Source of the DNA: Pimelobacter simplex
Lineage (GTDB): Bacteria; Actinomycetota; Actinomycetes; Propionibacteriales; Nocardioidaceae
Assembly: GCF_024662235.1 (NCBI RefSeq)
Contig: NZ_CP096276.1
Location: 4,092,001 to 4,156,000, forward strand
Direction of reading: 5' to 3'
DNA length: 64,000 bases
The notes beneath the pieces were generated by a model. That model had not been told where the DNA came from, ran no database searches, and worked only from the letters and a program-made list of their open reading frames with translations. Shown piece by piece: positions 35,917 through 46,165 of this stretch (the first letter of the stretch is position 1; the number at the start of each line of letters is the position of its first letter). Position numbers and translations under genes: made by a program.

Positions 35917-37097
35917 CAGCGCGCCTCGTCGTAGAGACCCGCGCGCAGCGGGGTGTCGGCGGTCGCGGCGGCGTAGGCCTCGAGCGCCTCCTTCGCCTCC
36001 GCGCCGAGGTTGCTCGGGACCTGCACCTCGACCGTGGCGAGCAGGTCGCCACGGGACTCGCCCTTGACCGCACCCTTGCCGCGGATCCGGAAGGTGCGCC
36101 CGTTGGGGGTGCCGGCCGGGACCTTGAGGGTCACCGGCGCGCCACCCAGGGTGGGCACCTTGATCTCGGCGCCGAGCGCGAGCTCGGCGAACGAGACCGG
36201 GACGTCGATCGTGAGGTTCTCGCCCTTGCGGCCGAACACCCGGTGCCCGGTCACCTTGACGGTGACGTAGAGGTCGCCGGCCGGACCGCCGTTCTCGCCC
36301 GGGGCGCCCTTGCCGCGCAGCCGGATCCGCTGGCCGTCCTTGACCCCGCCGGGGATCTTGGCCTGGATCGTGCGCGCCGACTGACCGCGCCCGGTGCCGT
36401 GGCACGTGGGGCACGGGTCGTCGTACACGAGCTGGCGGCCACCGCAGGTCGGGCAGGACTCGTTCATCGAGAACGCCCCACCGACCGAGGCGGTGACGAA
36501 GCCGCTGCCCTCGCACGTCGGGCAGACGTGCGGCTGGGTGCCGGGCTTGCCGCCGGTGCCGTGGCAAGTCGCGCAGGCACCGTCGGAGCTGATCCGCAGC
36601 GACACCGTGACGCCCTCGAGCGCCTCGGTGAAGCCGATCGTCGCCGTCGTCTCGAGGTCTCCCCCGCGCGCCGGGCGCTGGGCCCGGCGGCTCTGGGTGA
36701 AGCCTCCGCCGAACAGGTCGCCGAAGAGGTCGCCGAAGCCACCTCCGCCGCCGGCCCGCTCGCGGAGCAGGTCCTCGACGTTGACGTTGCCGCCACCGCC
36801 GAAGCCCGCACCGCCGCCGAAACCGCCGCCGGCCGGGAAGCCGCCCCGGCGGAACATGTCGCGCGCCTGGTCGTACTTGGTGCGCTTCTCGGCGTCGCCG
36901 ATCACGTCGTACGCCTCGGCGACCGCCTTGAACTTGTCGTGCTTGGCGGTGTCGTCGGGGTGCGAGTCGGGGTGGTTGGCGCGCGCGAGCTTGCGGTAGG
37001 CCTTCTTGATCTCGTCCTGCGACGCGGTCTTGGCGACCCCGAGCTCCTTGTAGAAGTCCTTGGTCGCCCAGTCGGACCGGATGCCGTCGTCACTCAT
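35916..37097 (-). CDS. dnaJ: Chaperone DnaJ
   Basis: The Hsp40 co-chaperone that delivers clients to DnaK and stimulates its ATPase. The J domain (about 10-75) has the HPD tripeptide in ARANHPDSHPDD; a Gly/Phe-rich segment follows (GGFPAGGGFGGG), then the zinc region with four CxxCxGxG-type motifs (CATCHGTGG, CPTCEGSG, CPTCGGRQ, CPTCHGTG) and the C-terminal client domain. Length 393 residues is normal. GGAGG precedes the ATG. It lies between grpE and hspR. Confidence 0.97.
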   Translation of the reverse strand: MSDDGIRSDWATKDFYKELGVAKTASQDEIKKAYRKLARANHPDSHPDDTAKHDKFKAVAEAYDVIGDAEKRTKYDQARDMFRRGGFPAGGGFGGGAGFGGGGNVNVEDLLRERAGGGGGFGDLFGDLFGGGFTQSRRAQRPARGGDLETTATIGFTEALEGVTVSLRISSDGACATCHGTGGKPGTQPHVCPTCEGSGFVTASVGGAFSMNESCPTCGGRQLVYDDPCPTCHGTGRGQSARTIQAKIPGGVKDGQRIRLRGKGAPGENGGPAGDLYVTVKVTGHRVFGRKGENLTIDVPVSFAELALGAEIKVPTLGGAPVTLKVPAGTPNGRTFRIRGKGAVKGESRGDLLATVEVQVPSNLGAEAKEALEAYAAATADTPLRAGLYDEAR

Positions 37098-37133
37098 CGC
37101 GCACCTCCCTCCTCGTCGTTGTCGTGTCGTTCA

Positions 37134-37699
37134 TCAAGCGGGGTCGACCACGAGCACCTGTGCCGCGCGGACCACCCGGTCGCCCATCTTGTAGCCGGCC
37201 TTGGCGATCACCTTGCAGGTGGTCACCTCGACCTCGGCGTCGGTGCCGATGTGCGAGAGCGCCTCGTGCACCGTCGGGTCGAAAGCGTCGCCGACCTCGC
37301 CGAACTTGACCAGTCCCAGTCCGGCGACCACGCGCTCGAGCTGCTCGGCCGTGGCCTTGAAGCCACCCTCGAGCGGCTCGTGCTCACGGGCCCGGTCGAT
37401 CGTGTCGAGGACGTCGATGATCGGCGTGAGCGCGGCGTACGTCGCGTTCTCGCGCAGCAGCTCGCGGTCCCGGTCGACCCGGCGCTTGTAGTTGAGGAAC
37501 TCCGCCTGCAGGCGCTGCAGGTCGAGCGTGCGCTCCTCGAGCTCCATCTTGGTGACGGTCAGCTCGTCGGCCTCGGCCTCGGGCACCTCGGACGCCTCGG
37601 ACGCCTCGGGGCTCGCGGCCGCCTCGGGCTCCTCGCCCTCGGGCGAGGGAGCCGCAGTCTCCTGCAGCTCCCCCTCCTCCGGGGTGAGGTTCTCCTCGG

Positions 37700-37703
<4 letters not shown>
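37134..37703 (-). CDS. grpE: Nucleotide exchange factor GrpE
   Basis: A 189-residue GrpE that releases ADP from DnaK. The N-terminal third is an acidic, low-complexity tail (rich in Glu, Ala and Pro); the coiled-coil [20 protein letters not shown] region and the beta-domain signature [11 protein letters not shown] and the end [12 protein letters not shown] are typical. GTG 37703 overlaps the dnaK stop by four bases (GTGA). It is separated from dnaJ by 36 bases with a ribosome binding site. Confidence 0.96.
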
Positions 37704-39559
<1,856 letters not shown>

Positions 39560-39600
39560 GTGTGTCTCTCCTCCGTGATTCGGGGTGGTGGTTCAAGTTA

Positions 39601-39621
39601 GTTGAGCCGGATGCACTCAAG
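39601..39621. promoter_or_regulatory. HAIR box (HspR operator) upstream of dnaK
   Basis: GTTGAGC, seven bases, ACTCAAG on the plus strand. On the minus strand it reads CTTGAGT-N7-GCTCAAC, so the dnaK-proximal arm is imperfect. It is between the dnaK start and the divergent aldo/keto reductase gene. Confidence 0.88.
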
Positions 39622-39685
39622 TCTGACATAGGGTCCAACGGGTCGGACCCCGGGGTTGTTCCCGGCCGCCTGAGAAAGTGGGGCC

Positions 39686-40537
39686 ATGAGCATTCCTCGC
39701 CTCGCACTGAACGACGGAACGTCCATCCCCCAGCTCGGCTTCGGCGTCTTCCAGGTGCCGCTCGCCGACACCGAGGCGGTGGTGACCCAGGCGCTCGAGG
39801 CCGGCTACCGCCACCTCGACACCGCGCAGATGTACGGCAACGAGGAGGGCGTCGGTGCCGCCCTGGCCGCCGCCGGTCTCCCCCGCGACGAGGTCTACGT
39901 GACCACCAAGCTCAACAACAGCTTCCACCGGCCCGACGACGTGCGCCGCAGCTTCGACGCCTCGCTCGAGCGGCTCGGCCTCGACCACGTCGACCTCTTC
40001 CTCATCCACTGGCCGCTCCCGACCCGGTACGACGGCGACTACGTCGCCACGTGGCAGGCGATGACCGAGCTCACCGCCGACGGCCGGGCCCGGTCCGTAG
40101 GCGTCTCGAACTTCCAGCCCGACCACCTCGACCGGATCGTCGCGGCCACCGGCGTGGTCCCCGCGGTCAACCAGATCGAGGTCCACCCCTTCACCACCAA
40201 CGAGGAGGCCCGCGCCGCGAGCCTGCGTCACGGCGCGCTCGTCGAGGCGTGGTCGCCGATCGCCCGCGGCCGGGTGCTCGAGGACCCCACGATCGTGCGG
40301 ATCGCCGAGGAGGTCGGCCGGACGCCGTCCCAGGTGACGCTGCGCTGGCACGTCGAGCGGGGCGACATCGTCTTCCCCAAGAGCGTGCGCCCCGAGCGGA
40401 TGGCCGAGAACCTGGCGATCTTCGACTTCGCGCTCAGCCCCGACCAGGTCGCCGCGATCGCCGCGCTCGACGAGGGGGACGCCGGGCGCACCGGCCCGCA
40501 CCCGGACACCTTCGACTGGATCCCCGGCGCGGACTGA
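39686..40537 (+). CDS. Aldo/keto reductase
   Basis: An NADPH-dependent (beta/alpha)8-barrel reductase of 283 residues that reduces aldehydes or ketones. The catalytic tetrad is visible: D in YRHLDTAQMYGNE, its Y, K in VTTKLNN and H in LIHWPLP. The later NQIEVHPF and the cofactor-binding end VFPKSVRPERMAENL are typical of the AKR5-type (2,5-diketo-D-gluconate reductase-like) group. The substrate is unknown. It is divergent from dnaK and a promoter shared with the HAIR region is possible but not shown. Confidence 0.93.
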   Translation: MSIPRLALNDGTSIPQLGFGVFQVPLADTEAVVTQALEAGYRHLDTAQMYGNEEGVGAALAAAGLPRDEVYVTTKLNNSFHRPDDVRRSFDASLERLGLDHVDLFLIHWPLPTRYDGDYVATWQAMTELTADGRARSVGVSNFQPDHLDRIVAATGVVPAVNQIEVHPFTTNEEARAASLRHGALVEAWSPIARGRVLEDPTIVRIAEEVGRTPSQVTLRWHVERGDIVFPKSVRPERMAENLAIFDFALSPDQVAAIAALDEGDAGRTGPHPDTFDWIPGAD

Positions 40538-40555
40538 GCCCGCGCGGGTCCGGGT

Positions 40556-40574
40556 CGGCGGCGGTCAGCCGCCG
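40556..40574. terminator. Hairpin between convergent genes
   Basis: CGGCGGC and GCCGCCG with a five-base loop lie between the aldo/keto reductase stop and the stop of the convergent gene. It could serve both strands. No T-tract. Confidence 0.55.
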
Positions 40575-41195
40575 TCAGCCGACCTGGATCCGGATCTCGT
40601 TGCTGACGGTGCCGCTGTCGCTGTCGACGACGCGGAACCGGTTCAGCCCGCCGACGCCGGTGAAGACATAGCTGGAGAAGGTGCCGTTGGTGACGCCGAC
40701 GCTGGCCGGGAACTCGGCCCAGCCGCCGTTCTCCCAGCGCTGGACGCGCAGGATCGCGCCCTCACCGCCGGGGTAGACGCCGCTGAAGTAGATCCGCTCG
40801 CCCGAGGCGACGCTCGTCTGGAGCGGCTGGAGCGAGATCTCGCCGGCCTTGGGCGACTCGCTCTCGGTCGACTCGGCGGTCGGGTCGTCGCTCGGCTCGT
40901 CGGTGCTGTCGGTCGAGGACGTGTCGGTCTCGTCGGGGTCCTGGGTGTGGAGCGTGATCAGCGGGCCGCTGGGCTCGTCGGTCTTGGCCGGCGTGGGCAG
41001 GTACATCGACTGGCGCACCGTGGTGTCGGCGGCCGCGTCACCGTCGTCGCCGCCGAAGCCGAGCACCTTGGAGCCGACCATCGCGACCAGCCCCAGGATC
41101 AGGCCGACCCCGACCGCGACGGCGACCAGCGCCACCAGTCCGTTGAGGACGGGACGGTCGGCACGGGGCTCCTGCTGGTCGCTCACCCTGCCCAT
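40575..41195 (-). CDS. Hypothetical membrane-anchored protein with acidic Ser/Thr/Asp stalk
   Basis: A 206-residue protein not assigned to a family. A cytoplasmic start of about 15 residues is followed by one membrane helix (about 19-45), an acidic low-complexity stalk near residues 85-120 (rich in Asp, Glu, Ser and Thr) and a C-terminal beta-rich domain of about 90 residues with VASGERIYFSGVYPGGEGAI, named here by its FSGVYPGG core. The layout suggests a surface-exposed binding domain on a stalk. ATG 41195 is used; GTG 41186 is possible. It is on the same strand as the SnoaL-like and deazaflavin genes. Confidence 0.7.
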   Translation of the reverse strand: MGRVSDQQEPRADRPVLNGLVALVAVAVGVGLILGLVAMVGSKVLGFGGDDGDAAADTTVRQSMYLPTPAKTDEPSGPLITLHTQDPDETDTSSTDSTDEPSDDPTAESTESESPKAGEISLQPLQTSVASGERIYFSGVYPGGEGAILRVQRWENGGWAEFPASVGVTNGTFSSYVFTGVGGLNRFRVVDSDSGTVSNEIRIQVG

Positions 41196-41216
41196 TGTCC
41201 AGGGCGCCCGAAGAAA

Positions 41217-41648
41217 TCAGAAACCGCGCGTCCAGACCACCTGCTCGTGCAGCCGGCGCGAGCGCCAGCCCGCCTCCGTCCGCACGAACGTGTGCCGGTA
41301 GAGCCCGCCCACCTCGACGACGCGCTCGCCGCCCTGGCCGTCGGAGATCCGCATCGGGTTGTGGAAGTACGCCGTCACCGCGGCCTCGTCGCGGCCCTCG
41401 GCGAAGTCGAAGGCGACCTGCCCGACCGTGTGCAGCCGGTGCTTCGAGAAGCCCGGCAGCGCCTCGGCCAGCCACGCCTTGACCACCGGGAAGGTGTCGA
41501 CCACGCCCCCGCTCTCGGTGTAGTCGATGTGCGCGTCGGGCGTGAAGACGGTGTCGAGCCGGTCGAAGTCCCCCTCGTCCACGGCGAGCGTGTAGCGCGT
41601 GATCGCGTCGGTGATCTCGGCGCGGTCGATCAGCTCCTGTAGGTCCAT
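41217..41648 (-). CDS. SnoaL-like / nuclear transport factor 2 family protein
   Basis: A 143-residue single-domain protein of the NTF2-like cone fold (SnoaL_4 type): AEITDAITRYTLAVDEGDFDRLDTVFTPDAHIDY at the start, named by its TRYTLAVDEGD part, and VGGLYRHTFVRTEAGWRSRRL near the end. Family members are isomerases, dehydratases or aldolases acting on steroids and aromatics, or binding proteins. A GAGGAG ribosome binding site precedes the ATG. It follows the deazaflavin-dependent gene by nine bases, so the two are cotranscribed, probably from the KstR-box promoter at 42165-42180. Confidence 0.85.
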   Translation of the reverse strand: MDLQELIDRAEITDAITRYTLAVDEGDFDRLDTVFTPDAHIDYTESGGVVDTFPVVKAWLAEALPGFSKHRLHTVGQVAFDFAEGRDEAAVTAYFHNPMRISDGQGGERVVEVGGLYRHTFVRTEAGWRSRRLHEQVVWTRGF

Positions 41649-41657
41649 CGGGTCTCC

Positions 41658-42143
41658 TCAGCGGGGCTCGAGGACGACGACCGGGATCTCCCGGTCGGTC
41701 CAGGCCTGGTAGTTGTCGAAGTCGGCGTACAGGTCGACGAGGCGGGGCCACAGCGCGGCCCGCTCCTCGGGTCCGGCGACCCGGGCGCGCACCGCCCGGG
41801 AGCGCTCGCGGGGCACGGCCACGGTGGTCGTGGGGTTCGCGACGAGGTTGTGGAACCACTGCGGGTTCTTGGGCAGCCCGCCCTGCGAGGCGACGACGAC
41901 CAGGTCGGCGCCGTCGGCGAGGTAGAGCAGCGGCGTGGTGAACCGGGTGCCGCTCTTGCGGCCGACGTGGTCGAGGAGCAGCACCGGGACCGGCTTCTTC
42001 CAGCCCGCGCCGATGCGCCACTTCGCGCCGATCCGGCCGTTGGTGAGGCGGTAGACCTTCACGTTGGCCTTGGCGGCGTACTTGATGATCGTGGTGACGA
42101 TCGGTTTGTCGAGGCCGTCGGGCTTCGGCTTGGTGGCTGCCAT
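41658..42143 (-). CDS. Nitroreductase-family deazaflavin (F420)-dependent oxidoreductase, DDN type
   Basis: A 161-residue split-barrel protein of the DDN/FDOR-A group, which uses coenzyme F420 to reduce quinones and other electrophiles. The hallmark stretch is VPVLLLDHVGRKSGTRFTTPLLYL, named by its VGRKSG and TTPLLYL parts, followed by VVVASQGGLPKNPQWFHNLVANP; the latter includes the PKNPQWFHNL core. ATG 42143 is used; GTG 42152 is possible and would fit a minus-strand TAGATT at 42162-42167 as -10. The KstR-type palindrome covers this promoter as well as the divergent one. Confidence 0.88.
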   Translation of the reverse strand: MAATKPKPDGLDKPIVTTIIKYAAKANVKVYRLTNGRIGAKWRIGAGWKKPVPVLLLDHVGRKSGTRFTTPLLYLADGADLVVVASQGGLPKNPQWFHNLVANPTTTVAVPRERSRAVRARVAGPEERAALWPRLVDLYADFDNYQAWTDREIPVVVLEPR

Positions 42144-42164
42144 GGGACTCACTCTGGCAGAAAT

Positions 42165-42180
42165 CTAGAACGCGTTCTAG
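42165..42180. promoter_or_regulatory. KstR-type operator palindrome between divergent F420 genes
   Basis: CTAGAACGCGTTCTAG is a perfect 16-base palindrome. Its centre, TAGAACGCGTTCTA, matches the consensus TNNAACNNGTTNNA of KstR, the TetR-family repressor of cholesterol and lipid catabolism. It overlaps the plus-strand -10 at 42178-42183 and a possible minus-strand -10 at 42162-42167. Confidence 0.72.
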
Positions 42181-42183
42181 TGT
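42178..42183 (+). promoter_or_regulatory. -10 element (TAGTGT) for the LLM oxidoreductase
   Basis: TAGTGT is followed by seven bases and ATG 42191, so the message is probably leaderless. It overlaps the last bases of the operator, so bound repressor would block it. Confidence 0.55.
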
Positions 42184-42190
42184 GGCGGTC

Positions 42191-43081
42191 ATGCGCTTCT
42201 CCTTCGCCGAGGGCATGACCCACGCCGACTACTACGCCCCGCTCGCCCAGGCCTGCGAGGCGACGGGCTACACCTCGATGACCATCGCGGACAGCCTGAT
42301 CTACCCGCAGGAGTCCGACTCGAAGTACCCCTACACCGACACCGGGGACCGCGAGTTCCTGCTCGGCAAGCAGTTCATCGAGACGTTCATCCTGTGCAGC
42401 CACCTCTTCGCGGTGACGAGCAGCCTGCGGCTGACGCCGTTCGTGCTCAAGCTGCCGATCCGGCCGCCGGTGCTCGTCGCCAAGCAGGCCTCGTCGCTCG
42501 CCTTCCTGTCCGGCAACCGGCTCGGCCTCGGCGTCGGCCTCTCCCCCTGGCCCGAGGACTTCGCCGCCCTCGGCGTGCCGTGGGAGAAGCGCGGCAAGCG
42601 GATGGACGAGTGCATGGACATCCTGCGCGGCCTGACCCAGCCGGGCGAGGAGCCGACCTTCTTCGGCTACCAGGGCGAGTTCTACGACATCGAGCCGCTC
42701 CAGCAGTGCCCCGCCCCGACCGAGAAGATCCCGCTGCTCGTCGGCGGGCACTCGGACGCGGCGCTGCGGCGCGCCGTCCGCAAGGGGGACGGGTGGATGC
42801 ACGCCGGCGGCGACGGCGAGGAGCTCGACCGCCTGCTCACCCGCCTCGCCGAGATCCGCGCCGAGGAGGGGGACACCCGCGACGACTTCGAGGTCCACGT
42901 GATCTCGTACGACGCCTACACCCTCGACGGCATCAAGCGCCTGGAGGACAAGGGCGTCACCGACTGCATCGTCGGCTTCCGGGTCCCCTACATCAAGGGC
43001 CCCGACACCGAGCCGCTCGAGACCAAGATCAAGCACCTCGAGCAGTACGCCGAGAACATCATCGCCAAGGCGAACGGCTGA
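42191..43081 (+). CDS. LLM-class F420-dependent oxidoreductase
   Basis: A luciferase-like (beta/alpha)8 oxidoreductase of 296 residues that probably uses F420. Recognisable parts are ITIADSLIYP-like TSMTIADSLIYPQ near the start, GLGVGLSPWPEDFAALGVPWEKRGKRMDE (named by its GLGVGLSPW and RGKRMDE parts) and ILVGGH-like LLVGGHSDAALRRA. ATG 42191 was preferred to GTG 42182 because the -10 element fits it. In mycobacteria related enzymes act in lipid and steroid metabolism. The next gene follows by five bases, so both are one operon under the KstR-type box. Confidence 0.88.
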   Translation: MRFSFAEGMTHADYYAPLAQACEATGYTSMTIADSLIYPQESDSKYPYTDTGDREFLLGKQFIETFILCSHLFAVTSSLRLTPFVLKLPIRPPVLVAKQASSLAFLSGNRLGLGVGLSPWPEDFAALGVPWEKRGKRMDECMDILRGLTQPGEEPTFFGYQGEFYDIEPLQQCPAPTEKIPLLVGGHSDAALRRAVRKGDGWMHAGGDGEELDRLLTRLAEIRAEEGDTRDDFEVHVISYDAYTLDGIKRLEDKGVTDCIVGFRVPYIKGPDTEPLETKIKHLEQYAENIIAKANG

Positions 43082-43086
43082 TCGGC

Positions 43087-44265
43087 ATGAGCGAGTCCCT
43101 CGGGCTGACCAAGCCCCTCCAGGACGCGATCGCCGAGGCCGAGGAGCTGATCGCGAACGCGCCGTTCATCACGACCGAGGCCGACCGGCTGGAGGGCTAC
43201 GACTACCTCTCCGGCCGGATCCGGATGGCCCTCCAGACCGCCTTCGACTACGACCTGGAGCAGCCGCTCTTCATCAACCCGACGCACCAGTTCTCGCGCC
43301 AGGGCCTCGACAACCCCGACGCGGTCTACTTCCACGCCTACCTGCGCGAGGGCGTGGAGTACGTCGTCCGCGGCCGCCGCGGCACCTCCGCGGACCTCTC
43401 GTTCCAGGTGATGGGCGGGACCTACAACGCCTCGTCGGCCGCCACCTCGCTGATGGCCTTCGACGACCGCGAGCTGGAGATCGCCGACGACGGGACCTTC
43501 TCGTTCACCTACGTCGCCGAGCCCGGCGCCAAGACGCTCATCGTCCGCGAGGTCTTCAACGACTGGGACACCGAGGCGCGCGGCACGCTCACCATCGAGC
43601 GCACCGACACCCTCGGCCGGGCCCGCCGTCCGCTCTCCGCGGAGACCCTGCAGAAGAAGTACGAGGTCGCCGCCCGCTCGCTGATCGGCTCGATCCAGAC
43701 CTGGTTCGCGTTCCCGCACTTCTTCCAGTTCAAGGAGCCGGTCAACACCCTCACCACCCCCGCCTCCACCCCCGGCGGGCTCTCCTCGCAGTTCTCCTCG
43801 ATCGGCCACTACGAGCTCGCCGAGGACGAGGCGATGATCGTGACCGTCCCCCGCTGCGACGACTGCGCCTACCAGGCCGTCCAGATCGGCTCGAACTGGT
43901 ACGCCTCCACCGACTACGAGACCCACCAGACGTCGCTGACCAAGGCCCAGGCCGTCGCGGACGACGACGGGCTCCTCCGCTTCGTCATCTCCGAGCGGCC
44001 CCCGGGCCTCGTCGACGGCGCCCCGGCCCCGACCGCGAACTGGCTCGAGACGACCGGCCACCGCACCGGCCCGATCATGCTGCGCTGGCAGCAGCTCTCC
44101 CGGGACCTCACCGCCGCGGACGGGCCCACCGTCGAGATCGTCCCGGTCGCCGAGGTCGCCACCCGGCTCGCCGGGTCGGCGGGAGGTGCGGGGCTGTCGG
44201 CCGCGGCCTACGCGGAGCGGATCGCGGCGCGGCAGCGGGCGGTGGCGCGGCGGATGATCAGCTGA
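43087..44265 (+). CDS. DUF1214 domain protein
   Basis: A 392-residue protein whose C-terminal part carries the DUF1214 signature: RFVISERPPGLVDG, then NWLETTGHRTGPIMLRW. The family function is unknown; members often sit in lipid or steroid gene clusters. The N-terminal two-thirds includes LEQPLFINPTHQFSRQG and a beta-rich stretch. No signal peptide is seen. The gene follows the LLM oxidoreductase by five bases, and a hairpin terminator follows its stop by about 60 bases, so these two genes are a complete transcription unit. Confidence 0.82.
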   Translation: MSESLGLTKPLQDAIAEAEELIANAPFITTEADRLEGYDYLSGRIRMALQTAFDYDLEQPLFINPTHQFSRQGLDNPDAVYFHAYLREGVEYVVRGRRGTSADLSFQVMGGTYNASSAATSLMAFDDRELEIADDGTFSFTYVAEPGAKTLIVREVFNDWDTEARGTLTIERTDTLGRARRPLSAETLQKKYEVAARSLIGSIQTWFAFPHFFQFKEPVNTLTTPASTPGGLSSQFSSIGHYELAEDEAMIVTVPRCDDCAYQAVQIGSNWYASTDYETHQTSLTKAQAVADDDGLLRFVISERPPGLVDGAPAPTANWLETTGHRTGPIMLRWQQLSRDLTAADGPTVEIVPVAEVATRLAGSAGGAGLSAAAYAERIAARQRAVARRMIS

Positions 44266-44323
44266 GCCCGGGCCCCGCGGCCGCCCTGCTCGTCTCGGCC
44301 GTCCCGCCCGCCCCACGAACGAC

Positions 44324-44355
44324 CGCCGCCCGTGCACACCCCGTGCCGGGCGGCG
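44324..44355 (+). terminator. Hairpin terminator after the DUF1214 gene
   Basis: CGCCGCCCG (44324-44332) pairs with CGGGCGGCG (44347-44355), and inside GCAC pairs with GTGC after one bulged T. No T-tract. It ends the LLM-DUF1214 unit. Confidence 0.65.
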
Positions 44356-44447
44356 TCGTCGTCCCCAGGCCAGGTCGTCGCGGTTCGTCGATCGCCCGCG
44401 CCCGGTGAGCCTTGGTCCATGACCCACCCCGCTGACACACTCGATCC

Positions 44448-45125
44448 ATGGCCCACCGCACCGAACCCGACGTCGCGGTCGCCCTGCTCTCCGACCACCT
44501 CACCCCGTGGCTCGCCGCCGACCTCGCCCGGTTCCGGGCCGAGGACGGCTGGGCGGTCGAGATCCTCGACGGCACGCTCGTCGTCGCCACCGACCCCGCG
44601 ACCGGCCTGCCGTGGACACCCGCCGACCTCGCCCGGTTCCCCGAGGGCAACCTGTTCGAGGTCGTCGAGGGGCGGTTGTTCGTGAACGCGCAGCCCAACC
44701 CCCTGCACCAGCTCGTCGCCGACCACCTGCGCGCGCTCCTCACCGACCAGGTCGGCGCCGACCTGGTCGCGCTCCGCGAGATCGGCATGCGGCTGGACCG
44801 CTCGCTCGTCGGGCCCGACATCAGCGTGGTCCGGCGGGCCGAGGTCGACTGGAAGGCGGCCGAGCAGCCGGCCTCCGCCGCCGTCCTGGTGATCGAGGTC
44901 GCCTCCCCCAGCACCCGCCGGACCGACCGCACCCTCAAGGCCGCCGCCTACGCCGAGGCCGGCATCCCCGGCTACTGGCGCATCGAGCTCGACCCGGTCC
45001 GGGTGATCGCCTTCGGGCTGCACGCGGGCGCCTACGCCGAGCTCGGCACCTGGGGCGCCGGCCAGACGGTCGAGGTCGACCAGCCGGTCGTCGTACGGTT
45101 CGACCCGGCGGCGCTGCTGCCCTGA
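44448..45125 (+). CDS. Uma2 family (DUF820) putative endonuclease
   Basis: A 225-residue PD-(D/E)XK-fold protein. Core features: FEVVEGRLFVNAQPNPLHQ, GPDISVVRRAEVD with the Asp, then VLVIEVASPSTRRTDRTLK with the E-x-A and later Lys, and AEAGIPGYWRIE. This residue pattern fits Uma2. Cyanobacteria and actinobacteria carry many copies, often standing alone, and the biological role is unclear. It has about 40 extra residues at the N-terminus compared with the minimal domain (AVEILDGTLVVATDPATG looks like a duplicated first motif). No partner gene is apparent. Confidence 0.83.
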   Translation: MAHRTEPDVAVALLSDHLTPWLAADLARFRAEDGWAVEILDGTLVVATDPATGLPWTPADLARFPEGNLFEVVEGRLFVNAQPNPLHQLVADHLRALLTDQVGADLVALREIGMRLDRSLVGPDISVVRRAEVDWKAAEQPASAAVLVIEVASPSTRRTDRTLKAAAYAEAGIPGYWRIELDPVRVIAFGLHAGAYAELGTWGAGQTVEVDQPVVVRFDPAALLP

Positions 45126-45164
45126 CGAGGGAACCCTTCGGCACCCGGGAGCCGTCGTACGACC

Positions 45165-46109
45165 ATGCGCCCGCTCGTCGTACCGACCCTCCTGCTCGCG
45201 GCCGTCCTGACCGGCTGCGGGACGGAGGCGACGACGGGCGCGACCACGTCCCCGACCGCGACGCGCCCGCCCGCAGCCGCGACCGCGACGACGACCGCCG
45301 GACCGACCCGCGGCCCGACGGGCATCGAGGCGCCCCCGCCCTTCCGGGTCCGGTACGACGACCGCGAGCTCGCGCTGCACCCGGACACCTACTGCGTCAC
45401 CGGTGGGTGCGTCGACGGCGTCCTCGCGGACCCGCCCGAGGTCGGGTCGCCGGCGGAGCTGCTGATCCACGTGCCGGTGGCGCGGTTCCGGCTCCAGCCG
45501 GCGGGCCTGACCGAGGTCACCTCCGCGGGACGCGCCGGGCGCTCCGGGCGGTTCGAGGGGTGCCGGGGACGCGTGCTCACCGCGCCGGTCGAGGACCTGG
45601 GCGACGGGTGGTACCGGCTGCGGCCGTTCGGGCCCGCCGGGACCTACGACGTCAGCCTGTTCGCGTCCGGCCGGGGGGACATGGCGGGCACGCTGCGCTG
45701 GACGATGCCGCAGGCGGGGCCGATGCCGACCCCGGCCGCCCGGCTCGCGCTGATCGCGGACCACGACGGGCAGCCCGACAGCTACGGCCTGGAGCTGTCG
45801 GTCACCGGCCTCGCCGCGAGCCCGCGGCAGGCCACGGCCGAGATCGAGGTGCGGGCCGGCAACGGCCGCGGGACGACGATCACGGCGCGGCGCTCGCGCG
45901 GGTCGTGCGTCGGTGACCTCGGGTTCGACGGACCGGACGCGCCGGCGCGGGCGGCGTCCCGGCTGGGCGGCTTCCCGTTCACGATGCGGGTCACGCTCAC
46001 GCTCGACGGGGTGCGGCACGTCGCGACCGCGGTCTACCCGGACGACGAGATCGACGACAACGAGCCGTACGTCGCCCTGGAGTTCACGCCTGCGCTGCCC
46101 GGTCTGTGA
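45165..46109 (+). CDS. Putative lipoprotein
   Basis: A 314-residue protein with a lipoprotein signal peptide: AAVLTGC with the acylated cysteine at C18, followed by a long linker rich in Thr, Ala and Pro up to about residue 55 and a beta-rich external domain. Two cysteines in TYCVTGGCVDG and further ones in EGCRG and GSCVG could form disulfides. I do not recognise the domain. It is probably anchored to the outer face of the membrane. No operon link to its neighbours is clear, but its end is close to the KstR-type box before the SDR gene. Confidence 0.78.
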   Translation: MRPLVVPTLLLAAVLTGCGTEATTGATTSPTATRPPAAATATTTAGPTRGPTGIEAPPPFRVRYDDRELALHPDTYCVTGGCVDGVLADPPEVGSPAELLIHVPVARFRLQPAGLTEVTSAGRAGRSGRFEGCRGRVLTAPVEDLGDGWYRLRPFGPAGTYDVSLFASGRGDMAGTLRWTMPQAGPMPTPAARLALIADHDGQPDSYGLELSVTGLAASPRQATAEIEVRAGNGRGTTITARRSRGSCVGDLGFDGPDAPARAASRLGGFPFTMRVTLTLDGVRHVATAVYPDDEIDDNEPYVALEFTPALPGL

Positions 46110-46140
46110 CCTCGATCGCACCGACCCCCTTCCGCAAAAC

Positions 46141-46154
46141 TGAAACACGTTCTA
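46141..46154. promoter_or_regulatory. KstR-type operator before the SDR gene
   Basis: TGAAACACGTTCTA matches TNNAACNNGTTNNA. It is less symmetrical than the site at 42165-42180 but lies in the same place relative to its -10 element. Confidence 0.6.
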
Positions 46155-46158
46155 CCCT
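46153..46158 (+). promoter_or_regulatory. -10 element (TACCCT) for the SDR gene
   Basis: TACCCT is followed by seven bases and ATG 46166; it overlaps the operator by two bases. Confidence 0.5.
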
Positions 46159-46165
46159 GTCGGCC

